DNA of 64,000 bases from Warburgia ugandensis (GCA_035236585.1 CP141132.1:54315880-54379879), one strand, 5' to 3'. Counted from the stretch's first letter, positions 23,471 through 36,239 are shown. Numbers and translations: made by a program. Notes: a model not told the origin generated them from the sequence alone.

Positions 23471-25241
23471 CATGTCCCATGATACATACATCAATCATAA
23501 GACCTACTATCATCATTGCATTTTATCATAACATTGTACACCTCATTGAAGGTGTTAAACTTAGCACATACTGGGAGGCAACCCAAGGGTTTCTTTAGAG
23601 TCTCATTGTTCTACATTACCCATTTATCATATAAGATCCTATGTTGCAAAACATTGGGGACAATGTTCCGTTCAGGTTGATGGTGTAGATATGCATGAGA
23701 TTTTTGAGTTTTCTTGTATTTTTAAAAAAAGAAGAAGTGTTTTTGAGTTTTTAAGGTCCAGTTCCTTTACTATGATGAGAAGTAGATTTTTTGAAGCATA
23801 GTATCTCTCCTACTTTAACTTCTTAATAAAAATGCATATGGTTAATTCTACATCTTATTCATGTTGTAAAGTATTTTATAAGTTAAATCTTGGAATATAC
23901 TTACACACTATGCATAGTCTAGGTTGATAGATAGTTATGACTTAGAGACCCTAAGGAAAAACAGTGGAGACCTATATACTCAGTGACTATTAAATAGTAT
24001 CATCTTTCTGAGGGTTATATATAATTCCATATTTCCTTTAACAACCATAAAAGATCCCAGTATTTTTGTTTTATTCAATTGCCAAGAATAAAAAAATGAG
24101 TACTAACTTTCTTTTCTAAATATTTATTGAATCTCATAGGGTTTTAATAAACCTAGGAAATGATATAGGCCATCATTGTTTTAGCCCAAAGGCATAAAGT
24201 TTACCCAGTATATTGTACTACTAATTAGACCCCTTTGAGCCTCTTAGCAAGCCTTTTTCTTTTCAAAACCCCATTTATCTTAACCAAGAGACCCAGTTAA
24301 ATATCCATTACCTATGTTTCAAAAATGAGTAGATATGGTAAGAAAAAAGTTTGAAGAAGACAAAAGTAAAAGAAGTGAAAAATATCAAAGTGCTTACAAA
24401 GAAAAATCCTTTCATCAAAGAAAAAGAAATAATAGAAAAGAGAAAAGATAGGTTATGAAGAGGAAAAGGAAAAATAGAAAAAATATTCAGTTTAGTGTAA
24501 TCAAAAGTTGTCCAACAACAATGGAAGATCTCTACTTAGATTTGAAACATTGAATCCTTTTTACCCTTTCTTTTAGAACCATTTCCAAGCCTACATTTCA
24601 TCTTACCTAAAGACCTAGTAATCATAAGGTGGACAATAGCTTTAGTGATGATATAAATGGGAAAGAATTAAGTTGAACTATTTATAATGGTCTTAGTAAT
24701 GGTATCCATTCTTAGGGATCATATTCCTTTGTCTCATTAGTGCTTGTAAAATGATGTGAACCATCAGTGTCTTTGGATTCAATAACATAGTAAGAAAATT
24801 CTGTTTGACTCCATTTCATTGAGAGCCTTAATTCTCAATGTATAACAATGAGAATTTAAGATTAAGGCATCTTTTCAAGGAATATAAGCATATTTATTTA
24901 GAAGTCTTGACTTATGTAGCCCATACACACACTGCACTTTGAGATATAACTATAATAAAATAACATTGTTATGTGGGTAACTTGTAGAATTTATCAGCAT
25001 ATTTATTAAGTTTCCAATAGAGTATTGATGGAAGAAAATTCTTTGTCATAAATAAAGGACTTAGCTTACTAAATTTTGTGCACTGCAAATCCTTACGAGG
25101 CCTAACTCGTCCACTAGGGGTTTAAGGGAATATATCGCATGTTAAATGCAATCATGAGTACCTATGAAAATGGAAATCATTTTTGTTTTTATGATTTTTT
25201 TCATATTTTTCCTAAGACTAGCAAAATGATAGTTGAGAATG
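23471..25241 (+). mobile_element. A: 3' noncoding DNA
   Basis: About 1.8 kb between integrase and 3' LTR. It carries the lineage's 'tactgggaggcaaccc' block (23568-23583) and 'ggggacaatgtt...ttcaggttg' block (23657-23680), both also in B. The rest is AT-rich with no protein motif. The last 160 bases match B's DNA next to its 3' LTR. Confidence 0.7.
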
Positions 25242-26148
25242 TGATAAGTACCATATTTCGTGCAAAAAGTACCCAATTAGTAATCCATGTGTTATAAATC
25301 ATAAGCACAATTCTAGGGTTTTTCCAAAAATTCATGACACATGCATTTCTGAGCTAATGATCCAAAAGTTTAATATTTCTTAGGTTCATAAGATAATTCG
25401 AAGTAAGTATCTTAAATATCACAATTTTTTAAAATTTAATTAGGGTTTTTACTCTTTTTTGGGTGTTGAGATGATAATCCAATGGTTAAGATTGGTCAAG
25501 ATGTGAATTGAGGATCAAGATCAACCAAGGGAGCTAGGACTAATTTTACATCAATTCCAAAGTTCAAGTAAGGACTAGGATAATGACAAGGAAAATAAAT
25601 GAAACCAAGGATGCAAGCCACCTTAGCCATACAAGCCTTAATGAAAAGGAGCCAAGCCACTCAAGCTACCAAGCAATGAACCATCAAAGTGAGCCATGAA
25701 GCCATATAAGCCATGGCACATTGATCCACATGATTGGAGGAGAAATTTAAAGCATATATCTTATGAAAATATTGGATTTTCAAGAGAATAATTAGATGGA
25801 AGTTGGATGATTATCAAATATGATAAGATAGCATGCAAGGTGGACCAATAGGAGAAGAGACCTTTATTGTAATCTTTCCTTTCATTTTTCCCTTTTTCCC
25901 ATCTCTTTTTAACCATCCACCTAAGTAATCCCATGTATGGAACATAGGTGGGGGCAACTCCTTGAAAAGTGGTGCCTCACACCTTGTAGTTCCTAGGTTT
26001 CCACCTCTTCCCTTCACTTTCCTAATTCATATTCCCTCCACCTTCCACTCACCATCCTGATTCCACTTCTTATCTTAACAAAAATATTTCCCAACCTTTA
26101 TCTTATCTTCCATTCCTTGTTATAACTCTTTTAGAGGTGCCCAACATC

Positions 26149-26156
26149 TATAAATA
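26149..26156 (+). promoter_or_regulatory. A 3' LTR: putative TATA box
   Basis: tataaata about 900 bases into the LTR, preceded by a C/T-rich stretch. Placement fits the U3/R boundary of an Athila LTR of about 2.3 kb. Confidence 0.45.
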
Positions 26157-26744
26157 GTAAAGAAATTCCATGCTTAGAACATTGAATGGGAGAGGCAGTA
26201 CTTTCTCCTTGAAAAGTGGTGCCTTCTTCCTCTTACTTGCAAGGACTTTTAGTGCTTCATCTTGGTTGTTTCTTTCAGTGATCCTACGCCTCCTTCAAGC
26301 ATTTTTTTTTCCTTTTGTTTCTAAGCTTTTTCTGGGTTAGTTCATTCCTTGTTTCATTTCTTTCATTGCTTTTTGCCTTTACTTTCATGTGCATAATCCA
26401 ACTTAGTTCTCCATTGAATTTTTCATCCAACTTGCTTAGTTTTCTTTCTTAGATTTACTTGATCCAAGTTATCTTCTCTCTTGTAGTGATAGCCATGAGA
26501 AAAGTGATTCAATCTTGTTTCCCCTTCATTACTCTCATTGGTTTTTTACTTTATTAAGATCTATAATTGATCTTGTTAATTTCCATCTTCTTGCTCTTGT
26601 TCTATTATTTTATCTATAACACCCTGGGTTTTACACATCATATAAACACAATATTTTTCAAAACTTGGGATCCCTAATTAAAATTTTCATTTTTAAAATC
26701 AATTAAAAACAAACATTTCAAATGAAAAAACACTCATTTCAGAA

Positions 26745-27959
26745 CTGAGAGTCATACGACCCACAAAACTATTTGCATCCTCCATCTCTGCCTGTAAAAT
26801 CCTATTAATGAATCTTGATTTGAAAAATAAGTTGGCGATCACTACCCTTGACTTCCTACTCAAGGCATTAGCTATAATGTTTACCTTCCTAGGGTGGTAC
26901 TAAATGGTGAAATCAAAATCCTTGATATATTTCCTCCATCTGAGCTACCTCTTATTGAAATCACTCTAAATAAAGAAATACTTGCGGCTCTTATGATTAG
27001 TAAATACTCAAACCTCTCACTGTACATGTAGTGTCACCATGACTTTAGTGCAAATACCACCATTGCTAACTCAAAGTCATGGGTGGGGTAATTTACCTCA
27101 TGCATCTTTAGTTTCCTAGATGCATAGGATATCACCTGCCCATGCTGCATCAATATAGCTCCCAGACCCTTACTCGAGGCATGACAATAAACCATAAAAC
27201 CACTAGATCCTGAGGGCAGCATCAATGCCAGTGTGGAGGTAAGTCTCCTCTTGAGTTCTTAAAAGCTCTCCTCATAGGCATCACTCCAAAAAAACTTGGT
27301 CTTTCCTTGTTAGGGTGGTTAAAGGCAATGCAATCTTCTAGAATCCCTCAATAAACATATGCTAGTGTCTCAATAATCTGAGAAAACTACAAATCTCAAT
27401 CACCATCATAGGTCTCTCTCATCTCAGCACTGCCTCCACTTTAGCTGGGTCTATAGCCACTCCATCCTTCTATGCCATGTAACTAAGGAAATATACCTAC
27501 TCCAGCCAAAAATCACATTTACTGAACTTAGCAAGCAAATAGTGGCAATGGAGGTTTTCTAACACAATACTAAGATGCACCCTATTCACTGGACGGCTAG
27601 GTGAGTAGACCAGTATATCATCAACAAAAATAACGATGAACTTATCCAAATAATCTTGAAAGACCTAGTCCATCAAGTCCATAAACACTGTTGGCTTATT
27701 GGTCAAACCAAAAAGCATCAACAAGAACTCGTAATGACCATAGCAAGTTCTAAAAGCAATCTTGGAGATGTCCTACGTAATCATTAACTGTTGGTACCCC
27801 AATCTCAAATCTATCTTCTAGGATACCAATGCTAACTGAAGCTAATCAAATAAATCATCTATGGGAGGCAAGGGATATTAGTTCTTCAACCTGACATTAT
27901 TCAACAACTGAAGGTCTGTACATAATCATAATGATCCATCATTCTTCTACACAAGAAGT
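26745..27959 (-). mobile_element. E: reverse transcriptase and RNase H fragments
   Basis: Minus-strand chromovirus pol. RT pieces lie at about 27959-27500, including a 'YGHYEFL' block near 27740. RNase H lies at about 27240-26800; the clearest open stretch (27225-27034) has '[20 protein letters not shown]' and '[16 protein letters not shown]', and the end of RNase H has 'NALSRK' near 26870. The RT start is separated from this block by F. Several breaks. Confidence 0.8.
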
Positions 27960-28239
27960 ACTGGTGTAATGACTCCAATTTTGTAATATTGAAATTCCAA
28001 GTTTAGCAATGAAAAGTTCAATTTTAAAGAAAAGGGCATTTTGGTCATTTCACTAGTCACCATAACTAAATCCAGGAATTTGGTACCAAAAGTGGTTCCA
28101 TTAAATGTGTCTCAGAAAAAGGAATCCAACGAGACCAAAATCACCCAAAACGGAGTTAAAATGAGCAAGATATGGCCCTTTGAAGTTTAGGGGCAAAACT
28201 GTAAATTTTCCAAAAACGATTTAACCTGAAAAACACAGG

Positions 28240-28990
28240 TGCCCGTTTTGATACGGGCACCCCGTCGTCTTTAACCTCCTAGAGGTTTCTAGAACGTCGG
28301 TGTTTCAAGAAGAAACCACTGCCATTCCAGAGGGTTCCCCACCGCCATTCAAAGGCGGTTAGAAACCCTCCAGAACCCTCTGTAAAAGCTCTATAAATAG
28401 AGCTCTTGGGTGCCTCTAATGGAAGCCCAAAAGCCTTGGAGAAAACCAGTCATGAAGCAGTGACCAAGGAGGGAAAACATGGAGAGAAAACCACCCACGA
28501 AGCAGGTATGCTCCAAAACTCCCCAAACCCATCTCACCCATAGTCCTAGGCTCAGTTTCCCTAGGTTTTTCCATGAAAAACCATGGAGAATAGGCCTCCA
28601 GGGGAGCCACAAAGACCCCTGGGACGTCCCCAGGTCGCACTGGCTCGACAGGGTCGAACCAGGGTGACCTGAGGACGACCTAGGTCACTAACAGGCGGGA
28701 CGATCCAATAGGACCATCCCACGTCGACGCCGTTTGAAAAAAAAAACCAAACAGAGACGCGCCCGCTAAAGAGATGACGAGTGGCTTTGTCTCGCGCATC
28801 TGCAGACGCGCAGCACACTAGTGAGGCGTCATTTTTTTTGGTTCTTAAGAATGCTGGGCGCACGTCGCAGACGCGTAGCACCCTAGCATTCCTCTTTTTT
28901 TGTCTTTAAGACTATATGTACATGCAATGTTAAAACGCTTATAACTTGAGATCTAGAGCTCCGATTGAGGCGCCGCAAAAGGTGTTGTGC
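28240..28990 (+). other. F: GC- and CG-rich LTR block
   Basis: Counterpart of the C block at 20350-21130, surrounding and downstream of the TATA box and rich in CG dinucleotides. Open frames here (28391-28881) are chance frames that follow from the base composition. Confidence 0.6.
28392..28399 (+). promoter_or_regulatory. F: putative TATA box
   Basis: tataaata inside 'gctctataaatagagctc', about 430 bases from the LTR start. The flanks are identical in the family partner C. Confidence 0.6.
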
Positions 28991-31839
28991 CCGTATCGAC
29001 GAAGCGGACACATCCAAATTATAAAATCTCTAATCAAAGCCCAATCAAAGTAGGGCATGACCCTTAGAATAGGATGGTGGCGCGTGACCGCTAGGACTCT
29101 GGAAAACTGAGAATACCAAGGCCTAATTAGGACCTTAGGACACCCATAGGCATAGGGATGGACCCCTAATGCCTAAGTAATGAGACCCAAATGCTCTAAA
29201 CCCATCAAAGATAGGTTAAACTAACCTTAAGTCTCCAAACCATGTTCAGGAGTGTACGAGGACAAGAGGGTGAACGCGACCTAGTCAGGTAGGTGCTCTA
29301 TCACTATCAAATTCTTTTAAAAGAACTATTGTTATTTGAGAACATATGTTTTAGATATATGATTTGATTTGCATGTGATTTGTATGAATAAATTCAGCAT
29401 GCATGATAAATGCTTTATACATAGCCATGTTTTGGAATGACTGCATATACATTATGCACATACATGTGTTGCAAACAAGTGCATGCATTGCATGATTTAC
29501 GTACTTGCAAAGATTGCATGTCCTTGAGGGTTGCCAAAAGACGCTGGAGTGCTGAGGGCCAAGCAGTTGTGAGAGACCCAAAAGAGGACAAGTTTTAACA
29601 AAAGGTTTTGACTTATCTTATGTGATTTGGGCAAGTAAGCCCGTGGGTGCTATGCCGAGGGGTCTGGGTTGGCCACCCGGCCTCTACCACTAATAGGTGG
29701 ATGGGTACCACGCCCAAAAAGAGGCAAGTCCCTACGTCGACTGCATGTGGTACAGGGGGCTACCACAGGTGTCACGGCACTGGGTCGGCGTGTCATAGGC
29801 CCCGTGGAGGATATGACCAAGTGTCCTCAGGAACTCGGGGACCACACGGCGAGGAGGTCGTGGGCATAGTGGACCCTATGGTTTGATGTGCATTTCATGT
29901 AGCATGATATGAGGTTGGTCGACCATACCATACTAGGGGTCCATGAGTTGGACTCCATGAGGCATCTATTGCATATCATGATGTCATCAGATATATGATA
30001 CTTTCACTTTTGGAATTATGTGATCTTTTAAGTTATGAGAATTTCAGTTGATTATGGATTCTTATACTGATATCGAACTCGAGTATTCAAACATACGCAT
30101 ATTTTGAAATTGATTATGGATTCTTATACTAATATTGAACTCGAGTATTCAAACATACGCATGTTTTGAATGAATGAGCACATGATTTTAAAACATCTCA
30201 TGCATTTATAAAACTAGTAGTGATAGGCCCTACTGAGTATATTATATACTCACCCAATTCCCAACATTTTTCAGATACAAAGTAAATACCTAAGGTCAAG
30301 GGACATTTGCACTAGGAGGCACAGGCCAAGCACAAGTAAGTAGACCCATATCTTATCTTTCAATGTTACTTGATTGTAGTTACTCTTTAATAGCTGGGGC
30401 TGTGACTAACACTTTCTTGGGAACATTATTGATTTAAAACTTTGCCATGACTAAATAGATTGAGAATGTGTTTTCACACTCGGGGTTTTTATGAAAGGTT
30501 GTTTTCCAAATGAAAAAGAATTTCATGCATTTCATATTTATAAAACAAGAGATCTCTCCTTTTTATCAACATTGCATCATATAAAAAACCCAGGTCGTGA
30601 CAACTGGTGCTCTCCATGGAGATCTACTAGGTCTGAAGAAACCTCTGTCAAGTAGCTCTTGTAACTAGACCTTGAGCTCCCTTAGTTTAGCCCAAACCAA
30701 TGACTTCGGTCTAATGTAGGAAGAGTATCGCTGGTTCTTGTGTTATTTCTGCCATGAAGGCAGCATAGTACTATTCCCGAGGGTGACGAGCCTTTCCTTA
30801 TGTGATAGTGGAGCACTATAAAATTGAAATTTAAATCAAGGATCCCACCTATTTTATATTTGTTATGTATGTGTTTTGTTCTTGCTAAACTTGGGGTGTC
30901 ACATTATCTCTTGAGTACGACACGCATGATATCTTGAAATAGTTGATGATCTTTGGATTATGTTAAAGAAGTTTTGAGCAATTATTTGGGTTGAATTTTT
31001 TTTAACTTTGAAAATTACGCACTCTTTTGTTTCTAATTCCATGTATATGTGCCACTTTTTTACGTAATTTTTTTGTTTTAATGAATCTACTTATTTGATG
31101 AGCAATGTTCTTGTTTGATTCCATTGATAAAGTTCTTTTAATTTTGATTATTATTCTCCTAGAATAGTGGGCACCATGTCTCTTTCCATGCTTCAAGTTC
31201 ACATCACATCATGCACACCATTTTAAGTATAGATTCATCCCAAAGTTATTGCACAATTTCCCTATGTGCATGCACCTTATTTGCTTAATTTCTTAGAACC
31301 CATCTAGTTTTTTAGTTATTTTAGTTAATTGTTTGATTAGATTTCATGAATACAAGCTTTTGATTCATGCAAAATAGCCTTCTTTCCAACTCTATGAACC
31401 ATGCAGACAACTTTGTGGGCCATGCACATGGTGATTGAGTGTATTCCCTTAATTGGTTGATTGCTCCTTTATTTCATTATGGTTTAGAATTCTTTGCTTA
31501 ATTGTTTTCATCTTAGTTAGATTTAGATAATTTCTAAGTTTAGTTTTTAGAAAGTTTTATTTTTAGAAAGTTCTAGGATTGGGAAAGTGTTAGTTTAGGA
31601 AAGTCTTATTTTTAGAAAATTTCTTTAGTTTAGTTTCTAAATTCATGCATGTTTCCTTTATCATATTGTTTAACTTCCTACTTTAATCAAAACAATTTTC
31701 TTTGGCTAAGAATAAGTAATTTAATCAAGATCTAATTAGTATACAAAACCATTAGATTCTTCATGGGATCGACCTCACTCACGTACATCTAGTACAATTG
31801 ATTTGTGTGCTTGTGAGTAATTTTAAAGTTACACCAGCA

Positions 31840-33195
31840 AGCCATGATGCAACGGCCATCCTCGCAAGGGTATGGATCATATGGATCTTTGTGGCTTGAA
31901 GTAGCACACCACTCTACTGAGACTGGATAGTGCTATGTGTATAATAAATAGATATTTTGATAGACTTTTAGTATGTTTTGTATTACGCCGAGATTTGACA
32001 ATACTAGTATGTATGACAGTTTGATGTTTTATACATCTTTTAGTATGTTTTGTGTTTCTCATTGAATTGATAATTTGACATCGACTGATATTTTGTGATT
32101 TAAATGAAATGTATTAGTATTTTTATGTTGAAGTTTTATACCTTCACTTTACATACTAAAATTCAATCTTGGATTTGGATACTATTATACGAATATGTTT
32201 CATAAGTTTATGATTATTTGAGATTAATTTATGAGCATATGAATATCTAAAAGATAGTATATTTTATACATGCATTTGTGATTTCTCAACATTACGTTGC
32301 AAATTTATATTATGATCGTATGAGATTGAGTTTGATTCTTATTGAACATATGATTTAAGAATTGAACAGTTTTAACATAAATGCATGATTTGTAAACTAA
32401 TGAAATTGAAATGAATATCATGTTTTAGGATATAATGATTTTAATCAAATATGAATTATTGTTAAAAGCATTGATTTTAGTAAATCATAAATTATGTTTT
32501 ATAATTTATGCATCTTGTTCCACCTACACAAGCACTAGATTGTTGAGAGATTGTATTTTTTATTTTTTTTTACAATATCTCATATTTGATGAAATAGTAT
32601 AGAAGGAAGAAGGTAGAAGATAGAATAAGGAGAATGAAAAAGAGATCAGCAGTAGTGTCATGAAAGTAAGTATAAGAACATATGAATTTTAAATCTAGAA
32701 TTGAGGTATCATATTGTTATTGTATGAGTTATATTCTTTTGGACATCTAGACAAACATTATAAGTGTATTGATTGATTATTGTGATTGGATAGATTCTGG
32801 CTATAATAAAATTGGTTTTCTAACTATCTTCTTTAAAAGTAAAAATGTTTCTTTGTCAAACTTATTATAGATTTGGATAGAATGGAATGGAGACATAGTC
32901 TCCTTTATTATGTAAATGTATGTTTAATGTCTATCAAGGATATTGCATTGCATGCAAAAAATGCATAACATCTAAGAAATAGAGGAAACTCTATTGGATT
33001 TTTGATAAAAATGAAGGGATCATTTTATTCTTAGATCCATATTTGTATAGTGGAAATGACCCTTGGGGTTTTTGTAAAAATATTTTCATAAAAAAAGGGA
33101 TCCAATGTTTGTCTTGATATAGGAATTTTAAACAAAGGCCTTGCTTTTCAAAAAGAATTAAGAAAAAAAGTCATTTAAATACTTCGGTCATCACA
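31840..33195 (+). mobile_element. L: chromovirus LTR remnant, 5' part missing
   Basis: AT-rich DNA between A's 3' LTR and the pol of H. It ends 'tcggtcatcaca' (33184-33195) and carries the LTR hairpin (32544-32582) after a 'cacctacacaag' block, as in LTRs I, M and D. The left part of the LTR is absent here, which fits A having inserted into it, with the missing part lying left of the window. It runs directly into mid-pol of H without primer site or gag, so it is either an LTR inserted in H or the product of a deletion. The 5' part of the region (31840-32500) is only weakly recognisable. Confidence 0.55.
32544..32582 (+). other. L: LTR hairpin
   Basis: Arms tgagagattgta and tacaatatctca pair in 11 of 12 positions around a T-rich loop. 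Same placement after a 'ctacaca' block as the hairpins in I, M and D. Confidence 0.6.
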
Positions 33196-33229
33196 ATAGT
33201 AGACGTGGAAAAAACTAGGCTGGAAGAGG

Positions 33230-34117
33230 TGGTAGTGGTTCTAAAATATTTGAATGTATTTCTTAAGGATTACCACCCAAAAGAAAGATAAATTTTATCA
33301 TCAAGCTAATACCTAGATCAACTCCTATCTCTAGGGCACCATACAAAATTGCTCGAGCAGAACTGAAAGAATCGAAGAGTTAAAGAGTTAATGGCAGAAA
33401 CTTTTAAATAAAGGCTTCATCAAACCTAGTGTATTACCGTGGGAAGCACTGGTTCTCTTTGTGAGGAAGAAGAATGGGTCGACCAGACTTTACATTGACA
33501 ACTAGATGTTTAATAGGGTTACAATAAAGAGCAAGTATTGTCTACCCCAAATAGGTGACCTATTCAATCAGCTTCAAAAAGTCAAATTATATTCTAAGAT
33601 TGACTTAAGGTCAAGGTACCATCAATTGATAATCAAGGAGGAAGATACCTCGAATATCACATTTTGGACTAGATATGGACATTATGAATTCAAGGTGATG
33701 TCAATTAGGTTGACCAACGCTCCAGATGCATTTTTGGATCTCATAAACAAGGTGTTCAAAACATATCTTGCTAAATTCATGATTGCATTTTTGATGACAT
33801 CCTACTTTACCTAAAGAGTCTAGAGGAGAATCAAGAGTGAGTGGTGCTAGATACACTTAGTTGTATGCCAAATTTATCAAGTGTGATTTTTAGTTGGAGG
33901 AAGTCAATTTCTTTGGCCATGTTATTTTGAAACATGGCGTGGTAATAGATCTAGCTAAGGTTGAGCAGGAGAGAAGTAGGAGACACCCAAGATGATTATT
34001 TACGTATGGAATTTACTAGATATTGCAAGATATTACTGTAGATTCATTGAGGGATTCTCACACATTGCATTACCATTGACTAAGCTGATAAGGAAAGATG
34101 CAAGATTCATCTGGGAT
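33230..34117 (+). mobile_element. H: reverse transcriptase fragment
   Basis: Chromovirus RT. The best open stretch (33506-33814) reads 'LPQIGDLFNQLQKVKLYSKI', 'YHQLIIKEED' and 'RYGHYEF', all standard RT blocks of Tekay/Del elements. Just upstream is the 'APYKIARAELKE' entry block (33335-33370). At 34090-34117 the RT/RNase H linker ('LIRKDARF') is cut by element I. Broken. Confidence 0.85.
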
Positions 34118-34122
34118 GATAT

Positions 34123-35065
34123 TGTAACATCCCACACAAAAAAAAATAAAAAATAAAACATATTATTAAAGGAGGGGGCCAAATTGATATCGACACCCCC
34201 CCCCCCCCCCCCCCCACCCCCACTTAATTGAATGAATCTCATAACTCAATAGAAACCCGACGAAGGGGAGAGAGGAGAAGGAGAGAAGAGAAGAGAAGAG
34301 AGAAGGGAAGAGAGGAGAAGAGGAAAGGAGAGAAGAGAGTGGGAGCAGGGTTTTCACTCTTGGAAATCCCATCTTATTGGAGAAGATGAGGGAAGCTAGG
34401 GTTTTGCGGTTGCCAGAGATTCAGGAGTCGCTGGACATGACACCAACTCGGATCGATGATCCAAGCTGGTCATTTAGTTTAGCTAAGAGAGATGACCAAA
34501 CCCCTTAAGCCTAAGGGGAAATCCTAGGTGTTTTGGACTGCAAATCAAAGAGGAGATCAACAAACGATAAAGGTGGAGGGTTTCTCGACTGATCTGAGCC
34601 AATCCAGCTCTTTCCAGAAGAGAAAACTTATGGAAATGCATCCAATGGGTGAGATCTACGAAACCCAACTTTTGATTTGATGAATTTTGTAAAATCCATG
34701 ACTAATGCTAGTCTACATTTAGGGATGATCTAACCATCCATTCCTTAATCTATACCTAGGATTAGGTAAGTACTTGATAAAGACTAAAATTGATTGAGAT
34801 CATTGATCTAGGCTTAAAACCGATCGGACAATTCAACCGTTTGATTGGGTACATTCATACAACAACTTTGCTATGTCTGATCGACAATCAAACACCACAG
34901 ATGGGTTTTAAAGCATTGAAATTGCTAGGATATAACACAAATTGAAGAATCTAAATTGAAATTAAGTGGAAAAACCTAAACCGTTCGATTAGGCAGTAGA
35001 GTAATAGGGACCTGACACTTATGATGGCTGATCAGACGCCACCATTGTGTACCCTGAACTTTATT
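34123..35065 (+). mobile_element. I: 5' LTR, start only
   Basis: Opens 'tgtaacatcccacac' and follows the 3' LTR (39149 to about 40110) until about 35065, where similarity stops. It includes a 20-C run and a purine-rich stretch of about 90 bases (34261-34350) that the 3' LTR shares at 39290-39375. Confidence 0.8.
34196..34215 (+). repeat. Poly-C run in the 5' LTR of I
   Basis: Twenty consecutive C residues, followed by A and four more C. The 3' LTR has only five C at the same place (39211-39220 region), so the run expanded after insertion. Open frames rich in Gly or Pro here are artefacts. Confidence 0.95.
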
Positions 35066-36239
35066 AAGTTAAGATACTTGGAAAATTGAGTGGAAAAGAA
35101 TTAGAAATGGTTACAATTAATGAGAACTCGAGAAAGTGGACAAGAGTATTGTATACATTTAAACTTGAAATGTAATTATTTGACTAATAAATTGTAATAT
35201 AGTGAAAACTATTGAAAAAAATTGATGAGGTAAGATCCTAATGTTCTATGGATGAATATGAAATGTGAAGTGAAACTTAATGAGTTCTTATGAAAATAGA
35301 AAATTTGATAACCAATCATCAATCCAAATTCAATGCTTATGAATTATTCTAAGGATTTTACTATGATTTGCAAATGCATAGCACTTTGAGGAAATAGCAA
35401 CTAATTTACAATAATGGTTAGTAGCAATGATGTTAATCAAGCAATGAGTAAGAAATGATATTAAACAATCTCCTAGTTAGGGAATGAGATGCCAGAAAAG
35501 GTTAAATTAAATATCATACCATATATATGTGTGTGTGATTGACAAGATTGATTACTTGATTCCAAATCAAAGGTGTCTATCATATGAATGGAATGAGGTA
35601 AGATGAAATTGGTTCTAAATAATTTACATCCAATGTGGATAGAAATGATGATGTGATCCTCTATGGCTAAGAAAGTTATTATGAAAGATCAATTACATTA
35701 GGTATGAGATTAACATTTATAAATTATTTTGATTGATATGACCATGAAATAATTCATTGGTTAAAGGAAATGAAATGATGGAGGTGAGGACATTGAAAAT
35801 GAAATTATGAGAATTCTAATGACAATCATTTGAGAGGATGTGTTTCCCTATTTTCAAGATTTTTATCTAGAAGGCTCTTGAGAAGACCTGTAATGATCAG
35901 TATTTTATCATATGAGTAATTAGTGATATGATGAGAGTTTGTCATTGTAGAACAGAGGAATTTGATGGTTTAATGGTATTAAGCATATTTGCACTGTTAA
36001 AGATAATTTCCTTAAACCCATCATGAATGAGAGGCTTTAGATAGAATTGTTGATGTGTTGATGCCTGAATTATGGAGATAGTTGATCTTAGTGCATTGCA
36101 TATTAGTGATAAAGGCAACATACATAGCTTTTATATTGAGGAAAATTCTCTTGGGGCTAGGGGGCCGACTGCAGAGGTGCGGACATGGATAATTCAAGCC
36201 AGCCCAGTAAGGGAAAGAGACTCTTTTATAGATATAGTT
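35066..36239 (+). mobile_element. I: internal DNA of unclear type
   Basis: About 1.2 kb, AT-rich, with no recognisable protein motif on either strand. It is where the rest of the 5' LTR, the leader and the start of gag should be, but does not resemble the 3' LTR. Confidence 0.4.

Larger units (their letters stand above)
27965..30602 (+). mobile_element. F: Tekay-type solo LTR inside E
   Basis: A clean 2638-base LTR, 'tgtaatgactcc...cccaggtcgtgaca', with the canonical TG...CA edges and a perfect 5-bp target duplication actgg (27960-27964, 30603-30607). It is the same family as C. A TATA box at 28392-28399 gives the plus orientation. Blocks near 29650-29880 ('gctatgccgaggggtctggg', 'ggccacccgg') match C and recur, in diverged form, in D and M. 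No internal element sequence remains. Among the best preserved insertions in the window. Confidence 0.92.
26615..30903 (-). mobile_element. E: shrunken minus-strand Tekay-type chromovirus inside A's 3' LTR
   Basis: Perfect target duplication ttatc (26610-26614, 30904-30908). Without nested F only about 1.65 kb remains: an LTR tail (26615 to about 26740), minus-strand pol (about 26745-27959 and 30608-30825) and a short LTR piece (about 30826-30903). Gag, protease, most of integrase and most of both LTRs are missing. The right-hand piece looks like an LTR 3' end in plus orientation, although pol reads minus. The intact target duplication means most of the loss was internal. Broken. Confidence 0.75.
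867..31839 (+). mobile_element. A: plus-strand Athila-like Ty3/gypsy element, split by insertions
   Basis: An old, broken Athila-lineage retrotransposon. In order it shows leader (867-1500), gag (about 1530-2900), protease (3340-3760), reverse transcriptase and RNase H (3960-5400), integrase (5400-6594, resuming at 23075-23470), 3' noncoding DNA (23471-25241) and a 3' LTR (25242 to 31833 or 31839). Its 5' LTR and primer-binding site lie left of the window or are lost. It is interrupted by plastid DNA (about 5602-5845), by B (6595-23069) and by E (26615-30903). All coding parts carry many breaks. Without the inserts about 10 kb of A is visible. It is older than B and E, which sit inside it. 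Confidence 0.85.
25242..31839 (+). mobile_element. A: 3' LTR, interrupted by E
   Basis: Athila LTR in pieces 25242-26614 and 30904-31839, about 2.3 kb without E. It opens 'tgataagtacc' and closes at 31833 (ttaca) or 31839 (ccagca). A TATA box is likely at 26149-26156 (tataaata). Near the end lies 'catgggatcgacc' (31760-31780), a block shared with G (59685-59700). The right border meets LTR remnant L. The target duplication cannot be tested because A's left end is outside the window. Confidence 0.8.

Noticed and set aside
34033-34372. Gly-run and Ser/Leu-rich minus-strand frames
   Set aside because: They are products of the C run and the purine-rich stretch in the LTR of I.
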